Part shown: in pieces, positions 1 through 8,376 of the stretch
Layout: each line of letters opens with the position of its first letter
How positions within the stretch are numbered: position 1 is the first letter of the stretch
DNA from: Pseudomonadota bacterium
Lineage (GTDB): Bacteria > Bdellovibrionota_B > Oligoflexia > Silvanigrellales > Silvanigrellaceae
Direction of reading: 5' to 3'
Assembly (NCBI GenBank): GCA_009926615.1
Contig: RFOM01000027.1
Span: forward strand, 1 to 46,111
Length of the DNA stretch: 46,111 nt
Notes under the pieces: model-generated
What the model was told of the DNA's origin: nothing
The model's input: only the letters and a program-made list of their open reading frames with translations
Database searches by the model: none
Position numbers and translations under genes: made by a program

Positions 1-271
1 GATCAAGATTCATGCGCAGAAGGCGCGTAGAACCGTTGCGCTCAATGACCTGAACAATTCCGGAATCGCTCAGTTCCGCGAGCGCCGCTTTGATTTGTCG
101 CTCGGGCACTCCGAGTATCAGTGCGAGTTCGCCGGCACTCGTCACAACTTCTTCGACCCGCGCTATCAATCCGTTCAAAAGATAACTGACCAGCGCATAT
201 GAGGGCGCAGAAAGTCGGGCCACAGCCAATAACTTGAATCCTCCGCGTTCGGTGAAACGCTTAAAATCCAT
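1..271 (-). CDS. winged-helix DNA-binding protein (partial, C-terminus outside window)
   Basis: This reading frame was found by translating the minus strand directly. It starts at ATG 271 after an AAGGGGG ribosome binding site and runs off the left edge after 90 codons. The visible N-terminus (MDFKRFTERGGFKLLAVARL) is followed by a helix-turn-helix region (AGELALILGVPERQIKAAL) and a strand-like segment (GIVQVIERNGSTRLLRM). This order fits a MarR/GntR-like winged helix. It is divergent from the small gene at 369, with about 97 bases between the two starts, so it may regulate that shared promoter region. Target and ligand cannot be read from what is visible. The fold is an inference from the pattern, not from a database match. 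Confidence 0.65.
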   Translation of the reverse strand, partial: MDFKRFTERGGFKLLAVARLSAPSYALVSYLLNGLIARVEEVVTSAGELALILGVPERQIKAALAELSDSGIVQVIERNGSTRLLRMNLD

Positions 272-368
272 GGAAATTCCCCCTTTTATTGGCTTCCCGC
301 AAAGTCGGAAAATTCAGTTCATCTGAAAACAAGCCGATATCCAAGGTATCACAGGGGGAGAAGGACTG

Positions 369-638
369 ATGCTGCACCGTTTTCTGACGCTTTCTCAAAC
401 TCCGGAATTGCGGGCCGAACCGAGCAGTCCGGAAGCAGGAGTCACAGACATCGAAATACTGATCCCTGTCGAAGTCTTCTGGCAGATGGAAGACATCCTC
501 AAGGAGATCAAGTTTCTCAAGTCAGCAGGATTTTCGACAACACGTCTGAACAACAAACTCATCGGTCTTATGAGGCCGTACATCGTGAATGAACGCGACC
601 GCATCGCGATGTCGCGCAACGGCAGCCAAGCAGCCTGA
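369..638 (+). CDS. small protein of unknown function
   Basis: An 89-residue protein with ATG start preceded by AGGGGGAGAAGG at good distance. I do not recognise the family. It has no signal peptide or membrane segment. The middle (residues about 28-75) looks helical and mixed-charge, with the stretch VFWQMEDILKEIKFLKSAG. It is divergent from the winged-helix gene on the left and ends 8 bases before the stop of the large convergent lipoprotein gene. The strong ribosome site and isolated position support it as a real gene rather than a shadow of another frame. Confidence 0.65.
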   Translation: MLHRFLTLSQTPELRAEPSSPEAGVTDIEILIPVEVFWQMEDILKEIKFLKSAGFSTTRLNNKLIGLMRPYIVNERDRIAMSRNGSQAA

Positions 639-646
639 ATTTGCGA

Positions 647-2899
647 TTATCGGAACAGGAAAGAAATTCCGCCGCCGACCTGCAGACCCGAGGTCGAAAT
701 CACCTGGCCGTTGTTTGAGTGCAGTCCTGCAAACAGGCTCAGAGTCATGTCTTCGGCCTCGTATCCGTAACGAATAAGATTGGAGTCATCACCATGCAGC
801 TGCGTCACCGAAATATCGAGTGTCCCGCGCAGCGTGAAGTACTTGTGCCACACAGGGGTTGTTCCACTCGGCGAAATTTCGGATTTTGTGTTCGCCGCGG
901 TTCCCGAAGTCGTGCCGCCGGTCGTTGAAGTAGCCCCCGACACACTGGCTGCCTCTTCGCGCATGCGCATCATTCCGAAGACTGCCGAAAAGCGCGGTGA
1001 CACCCATGGTTGTTCGCCGAATCTCAGACGATATTCAGCCAACGCACCGCCGCCGTATCCTGAGAGAGCGACTTCCGTCTTGTTGACATCCGTACTTTTG
1101 CCGCGCATCGACACGCCGCCGAATTCATAGCCGACACCCATCTCTCCGGATGCATCAAACAAGCGGAATGACTGCGCAACGAACATAAATCCGGGCTTTT
1201 TGCCTTTATAAGACAGGTCGTAGAGCTCTTTGTCTTCCGTCGGAATAATTTGGCCGCCGGCAATCGTCAGCGTGGTGGATGCGGATCCGAACGGATAAGC
1301 AAGTCCTTCCTCTGCATTCGTTGCTTTTTCCGGCGAGGCGGATTCAGATGCAAATGCCTGAGGAAACAATGTATTCTCAATAAGCTTCAAAGCCTGATGG
1401 CCTGTATTCCGCGATTCTTTCGCCAAGATATTCAGCCACTGTGAGAGTTTGACAAACGTCCGGCCGCTCCATTCAAGAATCGAATTCACATAAGGCTTCA
1501 ACGCAGGACGATTGTCCAGCCAAGCAGCCCAGCGCGGAGCGTGTTTGTAATAAAAGGGAGTCACGCCCGCGCGGTCAAGCCACGCGTCGCGCAGAACACG
1601 CCAGTAATGAACGGCAGCACTGTGGGGCGATCCCGAAGCTGCGGTCGCCACAAAGCAGTCGCTTTTTGATTTCCCCAAACCCGGAGACTTCTTTGTACTG
1701 GCAAAACCGACATTGAAGCTTTGCGCCTGCAGGCATTTCGAGCGGCTCATGCCGATATTGCCCGCGGAGTCGAGCGGATAAACCATCATTCCGTATTTTT
1801 CGTTGTTGATCGCATCATTCACTGCATAACTGGTTCGCCCGTCCGAGGACACGCGAACAATATTGAGACAGCCGCGCTTGATTGCATTTGCCGTTCCGTT
1901 GGATGCGGGAAACTCAGGCGGGATGGCAATGTCGTTTGCCGACTTGTCGAAAAAATCCGAATTCACATCTGCCGAACAGCCGAGATTGCAGGATGTCGTT
2001 CCGGCAACTGCTGAAGCTATGCCGGGGTATGTGCAGGAAAGATCCGCGTTGCCCTTGGTCTTGTCAAAAACCTTGTTGGGCTTGAACGTCCAGCCGCCGG
2101 CTGCGCATTCGGAATCTTTCCAATAAACAACAACAAAACCCGAGACGTTCGATTTGCCCACAGATACCGGTGTTCCGCCCGATGTATCCGTTGCGGTCTT
2201 GTCGGCCGGTGCGAGAAAGTCAAACGAAAAAGCACCGTCGCTGACCACCGTCGAACCCACAGTTGCCGGTGCGACAATCGCGCCGATGTCGTCCTTCATG
2301 TAGGTCGCCGACAGACCCTGAATCGTACCGGAGTTTCCGGGGGGAACTGCGCCGTCGAGGCTGTAGTAGGGTTGAATTTTGAGAGCCTTCCGGCCGTCGA
2401 CTGTGTCGAAGGAACCGTCGCTGGTAAATTTGTCCGGCCATTGCGGCTGAGTGGTCAGCCGGATGCGCATTTTGATTTGGCCTTCCCGAATTTCGCCCGA
2501 CGAAAAACTTCCGTCTTCTTTGATTTCCAGAATATCCGCGCCCGTGACGTAGTGATTGTTTTTGCCGACAACGATGACCCATTTTGATTTGTCGTAAACA
2601 AAACGTGACGTGGAAGGAACAGACAAACGCGGATAGAAAATCAGTTCGAGTTCAACTGCAGACTGACCCGCTTTGGGAAGATACGACGGAGTCACAATGG
2701 TGGATGCCCCGTCTTTGTCGCGCAGGCTGACATCCTGAATCGTCGAAGTATCGGCAAAAAAGAGCCCGTCCTCTGCACCTGCAGGCTTGTTTTCGGACTG
2801 GATCACCGCCTCGGAAAAATCATCATTCCGGCCGCATCCGGAAACAATCGCCAGAGCCGTACACAATGCAACCGAATATCTGACCGGCCGAAGTGCCAT
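647..2899 (-). CDS. large lipoprotein with internal CFI box and C-terminal beta-barrel-like region
   Basis: A 750-residue exported protein. I chose ATG 2899 over the TTG at 2905 because AAGGAG lies 8 bases before the ATG but only 2 before the TTG. The N-terminus is a lipoprotein signal (ALAIVSGC, lipidated Cys 22). Residues about 50-400 are beta-rich with many Cys and Gly. Residues 415-421 read CFVATAA, followed by SGSPHS and an amphipathic helical segment; this matches the CFI-box-CTERM motif (CFIATAAYGS). That domain normally closes a protein, but here about 330 more residues follow. Residues about 535-750 have alternating strands, Gly and aromatic residues, and end GGGISFLFR, typical of a small outer-membrane barrel. 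A Thr/Gly/Ser-rich loop interrupts it near residue 680. Function is unknown; surface or outer-membrane location is inferred. Confidence 0.8.
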   Translation of the reverse strand: MALRPVRYSVALCTALAIVSGCGRNDDFSEAVIQSENKPAGAEDGLFFADTSTIQDVSLRDKDGASTIVTPSYLPKAGQSAVELELIFYPRLSVPSTSRFVYDKSKWVIVVGKNNHYVTGADILEIKEDGSFSSGEIREGQIKMRIRLTTQPQWPDKFTSDGSFDTVDGRKALKIQPYYSLDGAVPPGNSGTIQGLSATYMKDDIGAIVAPATVGSTVVSDGAFSFDFLAPADKTATDTSGGTPVSVGKSNVSGFVVVYWKDSECAAGGWTFKPNKVFDKTKGNADLSCTYPGIASAVAGTTSCNLGCSADVNSDFFDKSANDIAIPPEFPASNGTANAIKRGCLNIVRVSSDGRTSYAVNDAINNEKYGMMVYPLDSAGNIGMSRSKCLQAQSFNVGFASTKKSPGLGKSKSDCFVATAASGSPHSAAVHYWRVLRDAWLDRAGVTPFYYKHAPRWAAWLDNRPALKPYVNSILEWSGRTFVKLSQWLNILAKESRNTGHQALKLIENTLFPQAFASESASPEKATNAEEGLAYPFGSASTTLTIAGGQIIPTEDKELYDLSYKGKKPGFMFVAQSFRLFDASGEMGVGYEFGGVSMRGKSTDVNKTEVALSGYGGGALAEYRLRFGEQPWVSPRFSAVFGMMRMREEAASVSGATSTTGGTTSGTAANTKSEISPSGTTPVWHKYFTLRGTLDISVTQLHGDDSNLIRYGYEAEDMTLSLFAGLHSNNGQVISTSGLQVGGGISFLFR

Positions 2900-2974
2900 C
2901 CCCAATACTCCTTAGAAATAGTTTTATGCAATTCCCGCGGGAGCTTTGGAAAAGATCAGTTCGGCCGTTCAAAT

Positions 2975-4054
2975 TCAGCCGAAGTAACCTTTGCCTGCGC
3001 ATGTCTCGACAACCTGCAAGGCGTTGAGAGCGGCTCCCTTACGAAGATTATCAGAGACGAGCCAAAGTGACACGCCGTTCGCAAAAACCTTGGCTGTCCG
3101 CAAACGCCCCACGAGGACTTCGTCTTTGCCTTGGACTTCACGGGGAGTCGGAAAATACGCCACATCAGAAGATTCTTCGGCGCTGCCGGCTGCAGACGGA
3201 TTCTCGTTTGGAATAACAGATATGCCCTTTGAAGAGGCAATTAACTTTTCCAAACGACTGATGTCGACCGGCTGTTCCGTTTCTACGGTTACCGATTCCG
3301 CGTGTCCCACAAAAGTCGGGACTCTCACACTCGTCGCCTCGACGGGCAGATCGGGCATTCCGAGGATTTTGCGGGTCTCAAAAATAATTTTGCTCTCTTC
3401 GTCGGTATCGCCGTTAGGAAGAATTTTTGCGACAAAGGGCATGACGTTGAATGCAATCGACTTTGGAAATGCGCGTGAGGGCTTCACCGACAAATCCTGA
3501 GTCTGGAAAAACTGCCGTGCTTCTTCTTCAAGTACTTCAAGACCCGGTTTTCCGGCTCCTGAAACACTTTGATACGTGGACACGATGACGCGTTTTAATC
3601 CGAAATTTTTCCGGATGACATCAAGGACCATGACAAGCGGTGTGGTGCAGCAGTTCGGGTTGGCCACGAGCGATTTGCCGCGGATATTTTTGGTTTCAAG
3701 AAGTTCGCCGTTCACTTCGGGAACAACCAGAGGAACGGCAGGATCGTCACGAAACGCCGAGGATTTGTCGACACACAAAATGCCGCGTTCGACCAGAGCA
3801 GGAATGAAGCGTTTGGAGATGTCCGACTCGGATGCGAACAAAACCGCATCACATTGCGCAAGACTTTCTGCCTCCGTTGCTTCGACAACGACCGACTGAG
3901 TTCCCCATGACAAGCGCTTTCCAACAGATGCCGGAGACGCAAAAGCACGAACCGTTTTAACCGGCAACTTGAGTTCGCCGTCGCCGAGAATATCCAAAGC
4001 CGTCTGTCCGACAACACCGGTTGCACCTACGATTCCAAGAGTCAGTTGCTTCAT
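2975..4054 (-). CDS. asd: aspartate-semialdehyde dehydrogenase
   Basis: A 359-residue NADP-dependent reductase that converts aspartyl phosphate to aspartate semialdehyde for lysine/diaminopimelate, threonine and methionine synthesis in the cytoplasm. It shows the dinucleotide-binding start GIVGATGVVGQTALDIL, the active-site segment ANPNCCTTPLV with the catalytic Cys, SGAGKPG, and the late segment RVPTFVGHAESV. A second Cys directly follows the catalytic one, where Ser or Thr is more usual. It is the last gene of the uppS-rseP-tsaB-pssA-asd operon. Its ATG overlaps the pssA stop by four bases (ATGA), with AGGAGG about 9 bases upstream. Diaminopimelate supply fits the envelope theme of the operon. 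Confidence 0.95.
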   Translation of the reverse strand: MKQLTLGIVGATGVVGQTALDILGDGELKLPVKTVRAFASPASVGKRLSWGTQSVVVEATEAESLAQCDAVLFASESDISKRFIPALVERGILCVDKSSAFRDDPAVPLVVPEVNGELLETKNIRGKSLVANPNCCTTPLVMVLDVIRKNFGLKRVIVSTYQSVSGAGKPGLEVLEEEARQFFQTQDLSVKPSRAFPKSIAFNVMPFVAKILPNGDTDEESKIIFETRKILGMPDLPVEATSVRVPTFVGHAESVTVETEQPVDISRLEKLIASSKGISVIPNENPSAAGSAEESSDVAYFPTPREVQGKDEVLVGRLRTAKVFANGVSLWLVSDNLRKGAALNALQVVETCAGKGYFG

Positions 4055-4959
4055 GTGTGGGTTTCCTCCTCTTCGTCTTCTTCACCCGAAATAAACAATT
4101 CCTCTTCGTCCGCCGTTCTGTCGCGCTTGAAGAACAGCCACATCACCGGTCCGTGCAGACAATACAAAATAAGCAGCAGCGAGAGTGTCACGGTAAATTC
4201 GAATGTGAACATCAAAACGGTCAACATGAGCAGGATCGCCAAAAAGCGGAACGGCCGTTTGCGCGGAAGCTTGATGTTCTTTGTACTGATATATTCAAAT
4301 GTGCTGATCATTCCCAGTGCAAGCGCGAACATCAGAAGAATCAAAAAAACGTTGCGGACATCGTGCCGCAGCAGGTTCGAGGCCAGCTGCACGGCCCAGT
4401 CTGCATAACCGTTCTGGGGGGTCCAGCTCCGAAACTCATATTGTGACATAATAAACGCGCACAAGGGCATCGCCGCCATCGGAATCGGAATTCCGGTGAA
4501 ATTGCCGCTGGCCTTGCCGACCGAACTTTGAACATTGAAACGCGCAAGCCGGAGCGCTCCGCAAACGGCGTAAATAAAACAGGCTGCAAGTCCGAAACGG
4601 GCCGAATCGAACAGCGCAAAATTGTAAATCACGACAGCCGGTGCAACACCGAACGAAACCATGTCGCACAGGGAATCCAGCTGAACGCCGAATGCGCTCT
4701 GGGTTCGGGTCAATCGGGCAACGCTGCCGTCAAGACCGTCACAAACCGCAGCAGCCAGAATTGCGTACGCAGCCCAAAGAAACGCCTGCGAATTGCCCTC
4801 CTGCAGACGCCCTTCGACCGCGAACTTGATCGCCAGAAAACCGAAAAACAGCGAGGCGGCGGTGATCATATTCGGAAGCAGATAAATGCTCGCCTTGACT
4901 CCGCGGCGCCGCGGTGCAAGCTCATGCAGGTTGCCTGCTCCAGATTTTCCTGCGGTCAT
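4051..4959 (-). CDS. pssA: CDP-diacylglycerol-serine O-phosphatidyltransferase
   Basis: An integral membrane enzyme of 302 residues that makes phosphatidylserine from CDP-diacylglycerol and serine, the precursor of phosphatidylethanolamine. The CDP-alcohol phosphotransferase signature is complete: DGLDGSVAR, then G and the two Asp of GVQLDSLCD, in the pattern DG-x2-DG-x2-AR-x8-G-x3-D-x3-D. About eight hydrophobic segments are visible. The N-terminus (RRGVKASIYLLPNMITAASL) is typical of the Gram-positive-type PssA also found in many proteobacteria. The C-terminus is a strongly acidic tail (EEELFISGEEDEEEE) that is not usual for the family. It overlaps tsaB upstream and asd downstream by four bases each, so translation is likely coupled. 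A phosphatidylglycerol-phosphate synthase is less likely because of the N-terminal motif. Confidence 0.9.
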   Translation of the reverse strand: MTAGKSGAGNLHELAPRRRGVKASIYLLPNMITAASLFFGFLAIKFAVEGRLQEGNSQAFLWAAYAILAAAVCDGLDGSVARLTRTQSAFGVQLDSLCDMVSFGVAPAVVIYNFALFDSARFGLAACFIYAVCGALRLARFNVQSSVGKASGNFTGIPIPMAAMPLCAFIMSQYEFRSWTPQNGYADWAVQLASNLLRHDVRNVFLILLMFALALGMISTFEYISTKNIKLPRKRPFRFLAILLMLTVLMFTFEFTVTLSLLLILYCLHGPVMWLFFKRDRTADEEELFISGEEDEEEETHT

Positions 4960-5651
4960 GAAATCGATTCTCCCTGTTGTTGTCTGAGTTTTATGACAGG
5001 TGTCGGATCGCGGCCATAGACGGGCTCAAATACCTCGGTGCGCAAGGCACCGCCGCGTCCCCAATGATTCAAATGCAACAGCAAATCGGCAAAAGCGACA
5101 GGCACGGCAAAGGGATCGTCGGCTTCGGATGACTGTCCGCCTGCAAATTCAGGGGACGCAGTCACACCCAATGCTTTAAGCCGCTCGGAGAATTCGTCCG
5201 GCGGAAGACCGCCCACAGACCAGCATTCCCTCGACCGGCCCATGGCAAGTCCGTTGGCAAATGCGCATCCCAAACGAAGTCCGGTAAACGAACCGGGTCC
5301 GCCGACCACACCGATAATTTCAACAGAACTGTCCGGACGATTCATTTCGGCGAGTGCGCTGCGGTACAAACCGGCCAGATTTTCGGCAGTGAGACCGGAA
5401 CACACCGCAAACAAACAATTGCCGTCCGCCGTTTTGTAAAAAGATTGCGTCGCCCCTGTCAGAGGCAGCACAGATGCTTGGGGAATCGAAGTTGAAAAAG
5501 ATGACAAAGCAGCAGCCGCGCGGCCTGCCGAGTGACTGATCCCGTCGGGTCCGACTTCAAAAACCGCAAGTCCTGCGCCGCGTTTGTGGGTGCAGAACAT
5601 GACGGCCAAAGAAGCTTGATTTTGACTGGTCACGCGGCGTCTGCTCCTCAC
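4956..5651 (-). CDS. tsaB: tRNA N6-threonylcarbamoyladenosine dimerization protein TsaB
   Basis: A 231-residue member of the ASKHA-fold TsaB/YeaZ family. It pairs with TsaD to transfer threonylcarbamoyl to A37 of ANN-decoding tRNAs. The diagnostic segment GVVGGPGSFTGLRLGCAFA is present near residues 115-135, followed by the usual NGLAMG. The start is GTG 5651, overlapping the rseP stop as GTGA; a later GTG or ATG (MFCTHKRG) would also leave the family core intact, so the first few residues are uncertain. The C-terminal third (after about residue 150) is shorter and more divergent than in E. coli, as is common outside enterobacteria. Its partner tsaD is not in the window. Confidence 0.88.
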   Translation of the reverse strand: MRSRRRVTSQNQASLAVMFCTHKRGAGLAVFEVGPDGISHSAGRAAAALSSFSTSIPQASVLPLTGATQSFYKTADGNCLFAVCSGLTAENLAGLYRSALAEMNRPDSSVEIIGVVGGPGSFTGLRLGCAFANGLAMGRSRECWSVGGLPPDEFSERLKALGVTASPEFAGGQSSEADDPFAVPVAFADLLLHLNHWGRGGALRTEVFEPVYGRDPTPVIKLRQQQGESIS

Positions 5652-7390
5652 GTCCTGAAAAGCCGAAGAAGGTCGTTGAAAAAGACCAGCACAATAAGCC
5701 CGAGAAGAAACGCAACACCGACCCGCTGAACTGCGATTTGCACCTTCATCGGAAGTGGTTTTCCGTAGGCAGCCTCGACCCCCTGCAACAGCAGATGACC
5801 GCCGTCCAGTGCAGGCAACGGCAGCAAATTAAACAGCCCGATGTTCAGGCTCATCAAAGAAATCGTCAGAATAAAAACCAAAACACCGCCTTCAGCCGCA
5901 TCACCTGCGACTCTGGCGATTGCAATGGGACCTCCCAAATTCTTGAGGGGCATGTCTCCCGTGAAAAGTTTTTTGAGTGCCGTGAGAATCGTCGTCGCCT
6001 GCGCCATCGTGGCCTTAAATCCGTCTGCAACTGATGCGGCGAAACTCTCGCTGCGGATCGTAACGGGAGGCACACCGACTCCGCGACTGGCGAAGCTGAC
6101 AGGAAGATCGACAATCCACTGGGCGCGGCTCAGCTGATCCACAGCAGAGCGGCGCGGAATTTTGCACTCAAGGGTCCGCAATGCGGGTTGTTCAACGTTC
6201 ATGACTCTCATGCGCAGATCAGCAGGACCAGCGTCATCGGTTCGCATGAGCTTCTGGAGAGCAAACGACAATTCGACAGGGCTGGCCAAAACACCCTGAC
6301 CTTCAAATCCGAAAAAGGTGTCTCCTGCGCGCAGACCGCAACTTTGCCACGCCTCTTTCACCGGTATTTTCCGATCGCCTTTGTTGAGAGTCTCATACGT
6401 TCCGACCATCATGTCGGTTGAGCGGACCGACTGCAGCCAATCCTGCGCTGTGACCGGAGTCGAAAAGTTCAGACTTACAGTTTCAGGGCGACCGGCTCCC
6501 ATGGCCTGTGCCTGCTTGGCATCTGTCTGAACGAGGAGCGAATCAATCGTCAGGTTGCGGTAGCGTTCAACAACAACCGTTGCAGCTCCTTTTGCGAGCA
6601 GCTGCTCGGCTTCGTGCAGGGTCTTCACTTTCCTGCCGTTCACTTCGACAATCAGGTCACCCGATTTCAGCCCCGAACGGACAAAAACATTGTCCCCGTC
6701 TGCGACCATCACCCGCGGAGTCTGAAAAAACTGGGCGACACCGATTCGTCCGACAGCCAGCGGCTCACCGAACAGCGTCTCGCTCATTTCACGCGCCGGC
6801 GTCATTTCCAGTTTGATTTTCTCGCCGCCGCGATCAACTTCAACTGTCGTCGGCATTTCGGGACGGGCAGATATCAATCGGTTAATATCAGCCCACGAAC
6901 GGATTTTTTCACCTGCAATGGTCAGCAGTGTATCGCCTGTCTGCAACCCTGCCCTGCGCGCAACTCCCTCGGGGAGAACACTGACCACCGGAGCTGCCTG
7001 AGGCAATCCGACGTTTGCGAGAGTGATCATGACGGCGAGTGAAAGGACAAAGTTCGCAAACGGGCCCGCGAACGAAATTATGGAGCGCTTGTATACGGGA
7101 GCTGTATTGAGGGCTTTGCCTGCAAGTTCAGGCGGTACTTCTTCGCCGCTCTCCATACCGAAAAAACGCACATACCCGCCCAACGGCAGCCAGCAAATTT
7201 TGTATTCCGTCCGCCCGCGTTTGAACGACCATGCCGTCGGCCCAAAACCGAGTGCAAATTCTTCAACGGCGATTCCCAGCCATCGTCCGGCAAGAAAGTG
7301 TCCAAGCTCGTGCACGAACACGACAATGCCGACCAAAATAATGAAAGCTATGACCGGATTTGTCAGAAGCCAGTTGAATATCGTGCTCAT
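5648..7390 (-). CDS. rseP: RseP-type site-2 zinc metalloprotease with extra PDZ-like repeats
   Basis: A 580-residue inner-membrane intramembrane protease. Residues 27-31 are the zinc motif HELGH in the first membrane segment, and the third metal ligand lies in NLLPLPALDGGH near residue 529. The family cleaves anti-sigma factors and signal-peptide remnants. The periplasmic part holds PDZ-type segments: GVARRAGLQTGDTLLTIAG, VRSGLKSGDLIVEVNG, and a third possible one, SCGLRAGDTFFGFEGQG. At 580 residues it is well above the roughly 450 of E. coli RseP; the extra PDZ-like module accounts for the difference. It overlaps uppS upstream and tsaB downstream by four bases each. In many genomes it sits in a uppS-cdsA-dxr-rseP-bamA order; here cdsA and dxr are absent between uppS and rseP. 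Confidence 0.93.
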   Translation of the reverse strand: MSTIFNWLLTNPVIAFIILVGIVVFVHELGHFLAGRWLGIAVEEFALGFGPTAWSFKRGRTEYKICWLPLGGYVRFFGMESGEEVPPELAGKALNTAPVYKRSIISFAGPFANFVLSLAVMITLANVGLPQAAPVVSVLPEGVARRAGLQTGDTLLTIAGEKIRSWADINRLISARPEMPTTVEVDRGGEKIKLEMTPAREMSETLFGEPLAVGRIGVAQFFQTPRVMVADGDNVFVRSGLKSGDLIVEVNGRKVKTLHEAEQLLAKGAATVVVERYRNLTIDSLLVQTDAKQAQAMGAGRPETVSLNFSTPVTAQDWLQSVRSTDMMVGTYETLNKGDRKIPVKEAWQSCGLRAGDTFFGFEGQGVLASPVELSFALQKLMRTDDAGPADLRMRVMNVEQPALRTLECKIPRRSAVDQLSRAQWIVDLPVSFASRGVGVPPVTIRSESFAASVADGFKATMAQATTILTALKKLFTGDMPLKNLGGPIAIARVAGDAAEGGVLVFILTISLMSLNIGLFNLLPLPALDGGHLLLQGVEAAYGKPLPMKVQIAVQRVGVAFLLGLIVLVFFNDLLRLFRT

Positions 7391-8208
7391 TGTCCGGTTG
7401 CCTTCACAGCCTTGAGATGAATTCTCTGCCTGTCGGATTTGGAGTCGGCCGCCGAAGCGGGATTTGCCTGTTCCGGAGTGCGACCGAAACGCCTTTCGCG
7501 TACGGAGTACTTCTTAAGACTTTCCGCAAAATGAACTTCGGAAAAATCGGGCCAAGGCGTATTTTCAAAAATATATTCCGCATACGCGGACTGCCACAGG
7601 AGAAAGTTGCTGACCCGCTGTTCGCCGCTTGTGCGGATAACCAAATCGACTTCCGGCAGCCCGTGCGTATCAAGATGTTCCGCAAAATACTGTTCATCGA
7701 TGTCCGCGAGGTAGATTTCTCCGCAGTTGACCTTTTCAACGAGCTTTCGGACAGCGCGCAAAATCTCGCCGCGGCTGCCGTAGCTCAGCGCAATGCACAG
7801 ATTTAAACCGTCATTTGCGGCACTCGCATTTTCGAGCTCAACCGCCATTTCGAGAATGTCGCTCGACAACTTGCCTCGGTCGCCGATAAGCCGGAAGCGG
7901 ATATTGTTGTCGAGAATCTTGTTCCTCTCGGCTTTCAGATACCAGCGCAAAAGGCTCATCAGCGCGCTGACTTCTTCTTCGGGTCTGCGCCAGTTTTCGT
8001 CTGAAAAAGCGTAAAGAGTCAAAGCATGCAATCCGCATTTGACTGCGAATTCGGTAATCTCATTGACCCGCTCGACACCTTTTTTGTGTCCGGCGACGCG
8101 CGGCAGCCGGCGTGATGTGGCCCACCGGCCGTTGCCGTCCATGATGATTCCGACGTGACGGGGGAGCTTCAGGGGATCAAGTTCCCATTTTTGAAAAAAA
8201 TCATTCAT
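7387..8208 (-). CDS. uppS: undecaprenyl pyrophosphate synthase (cis-prenyltransferase)
   Basis: A 273-residue cytoplasmic enzyme that elongates farnesyl pyrophosphate to the C55 carrier used for peptidoglycan and O-antigen. The frame is open for another 95 codons upstream, but ATG 8208 gives the normal family length, has GAGG eight bases before it, and places the catalytic Asp (HVGIIMDGNGRWA, Asp 24) where it should be. The late signatures RTSGEQRVSNFLLWQ and YAEYIF are also present. Residues after about 245 form a polar tail with no family match. It heads the uppS-rseP-tsaB-pssA-asd operon and is divergent from hisS. An inverted repeat in its leader is listed separately. Confidence 0.95.
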   Translation of the reverse strand: MNDFFQKWELDPLKLPRHVGIIMDGNGRWATSRRLPRVAGHKKGVERVNEITEFAVKCGLHALTLYAFSDENWRRPEEEVSALMSLLRWYLKAERNKILDNNIRFRLIGDRGKLSSDILEMAVELENASAANDGLNLCIALSYGSRGEILRAVRKLVEKVNCGEIYLADIDEQYFAEHLDTHGLPEVDLVIRTSGEQRVSNFLLWQSAYAEYIFENTPWPDFSEVHFAESLKKYSVRERRFGRTPEQANPASAADSKSDRQRIHLKAVKATGQ

Positions 8209-8231
8209 TCTCAGAGCCTCAATCACTGTCC

Positions 8232-8253
8232 GCGGGCCTGATAAAATGCCCGC
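8232..8253. repeat. inverted repeat in the uppS-hisS divergent region
   Basis: GCGGGC at 8232-8237 and GCCCGC at 8248-8253 form a perfect six-base inverted repeat with a ten-base AT-rich spacer. It lies 24 bases upstream of the uppS start and 124 upstream of the hisS start. It could be an operator or a hairpin in the uppS leader. A GC-rich six-base repeat can also arise by chance, so the claim is weak. Confidence 0.25.
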
Positions 8254-8376
8254 CGCACCGGCCGCATATACCGCACCCGCCGGAAGTGGTCCATACGGCC
8301 GCGAAAATTGACACATCCCCAAGCTTTTGACTACCCTCCGGCCGAGTTTCTTAAAGAATCCTGCCGGAGTCCGACG

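Noticed and set aside
2958..2983. TTCGGC...GCCGAA repeat (2960-2965 and 2978-2983) as terminator of the uppS-asd operon
   Set aside because: The six-base stem includes the asd stop and no T run follows closely on the minus strand; too weak to list.
8315..8330. TTGACA upstream of hisS as a promoter
   Set aside because: The hexamer is good, but the sequence 17 bases downstream (CTACCC) does not resemble a -10 element.
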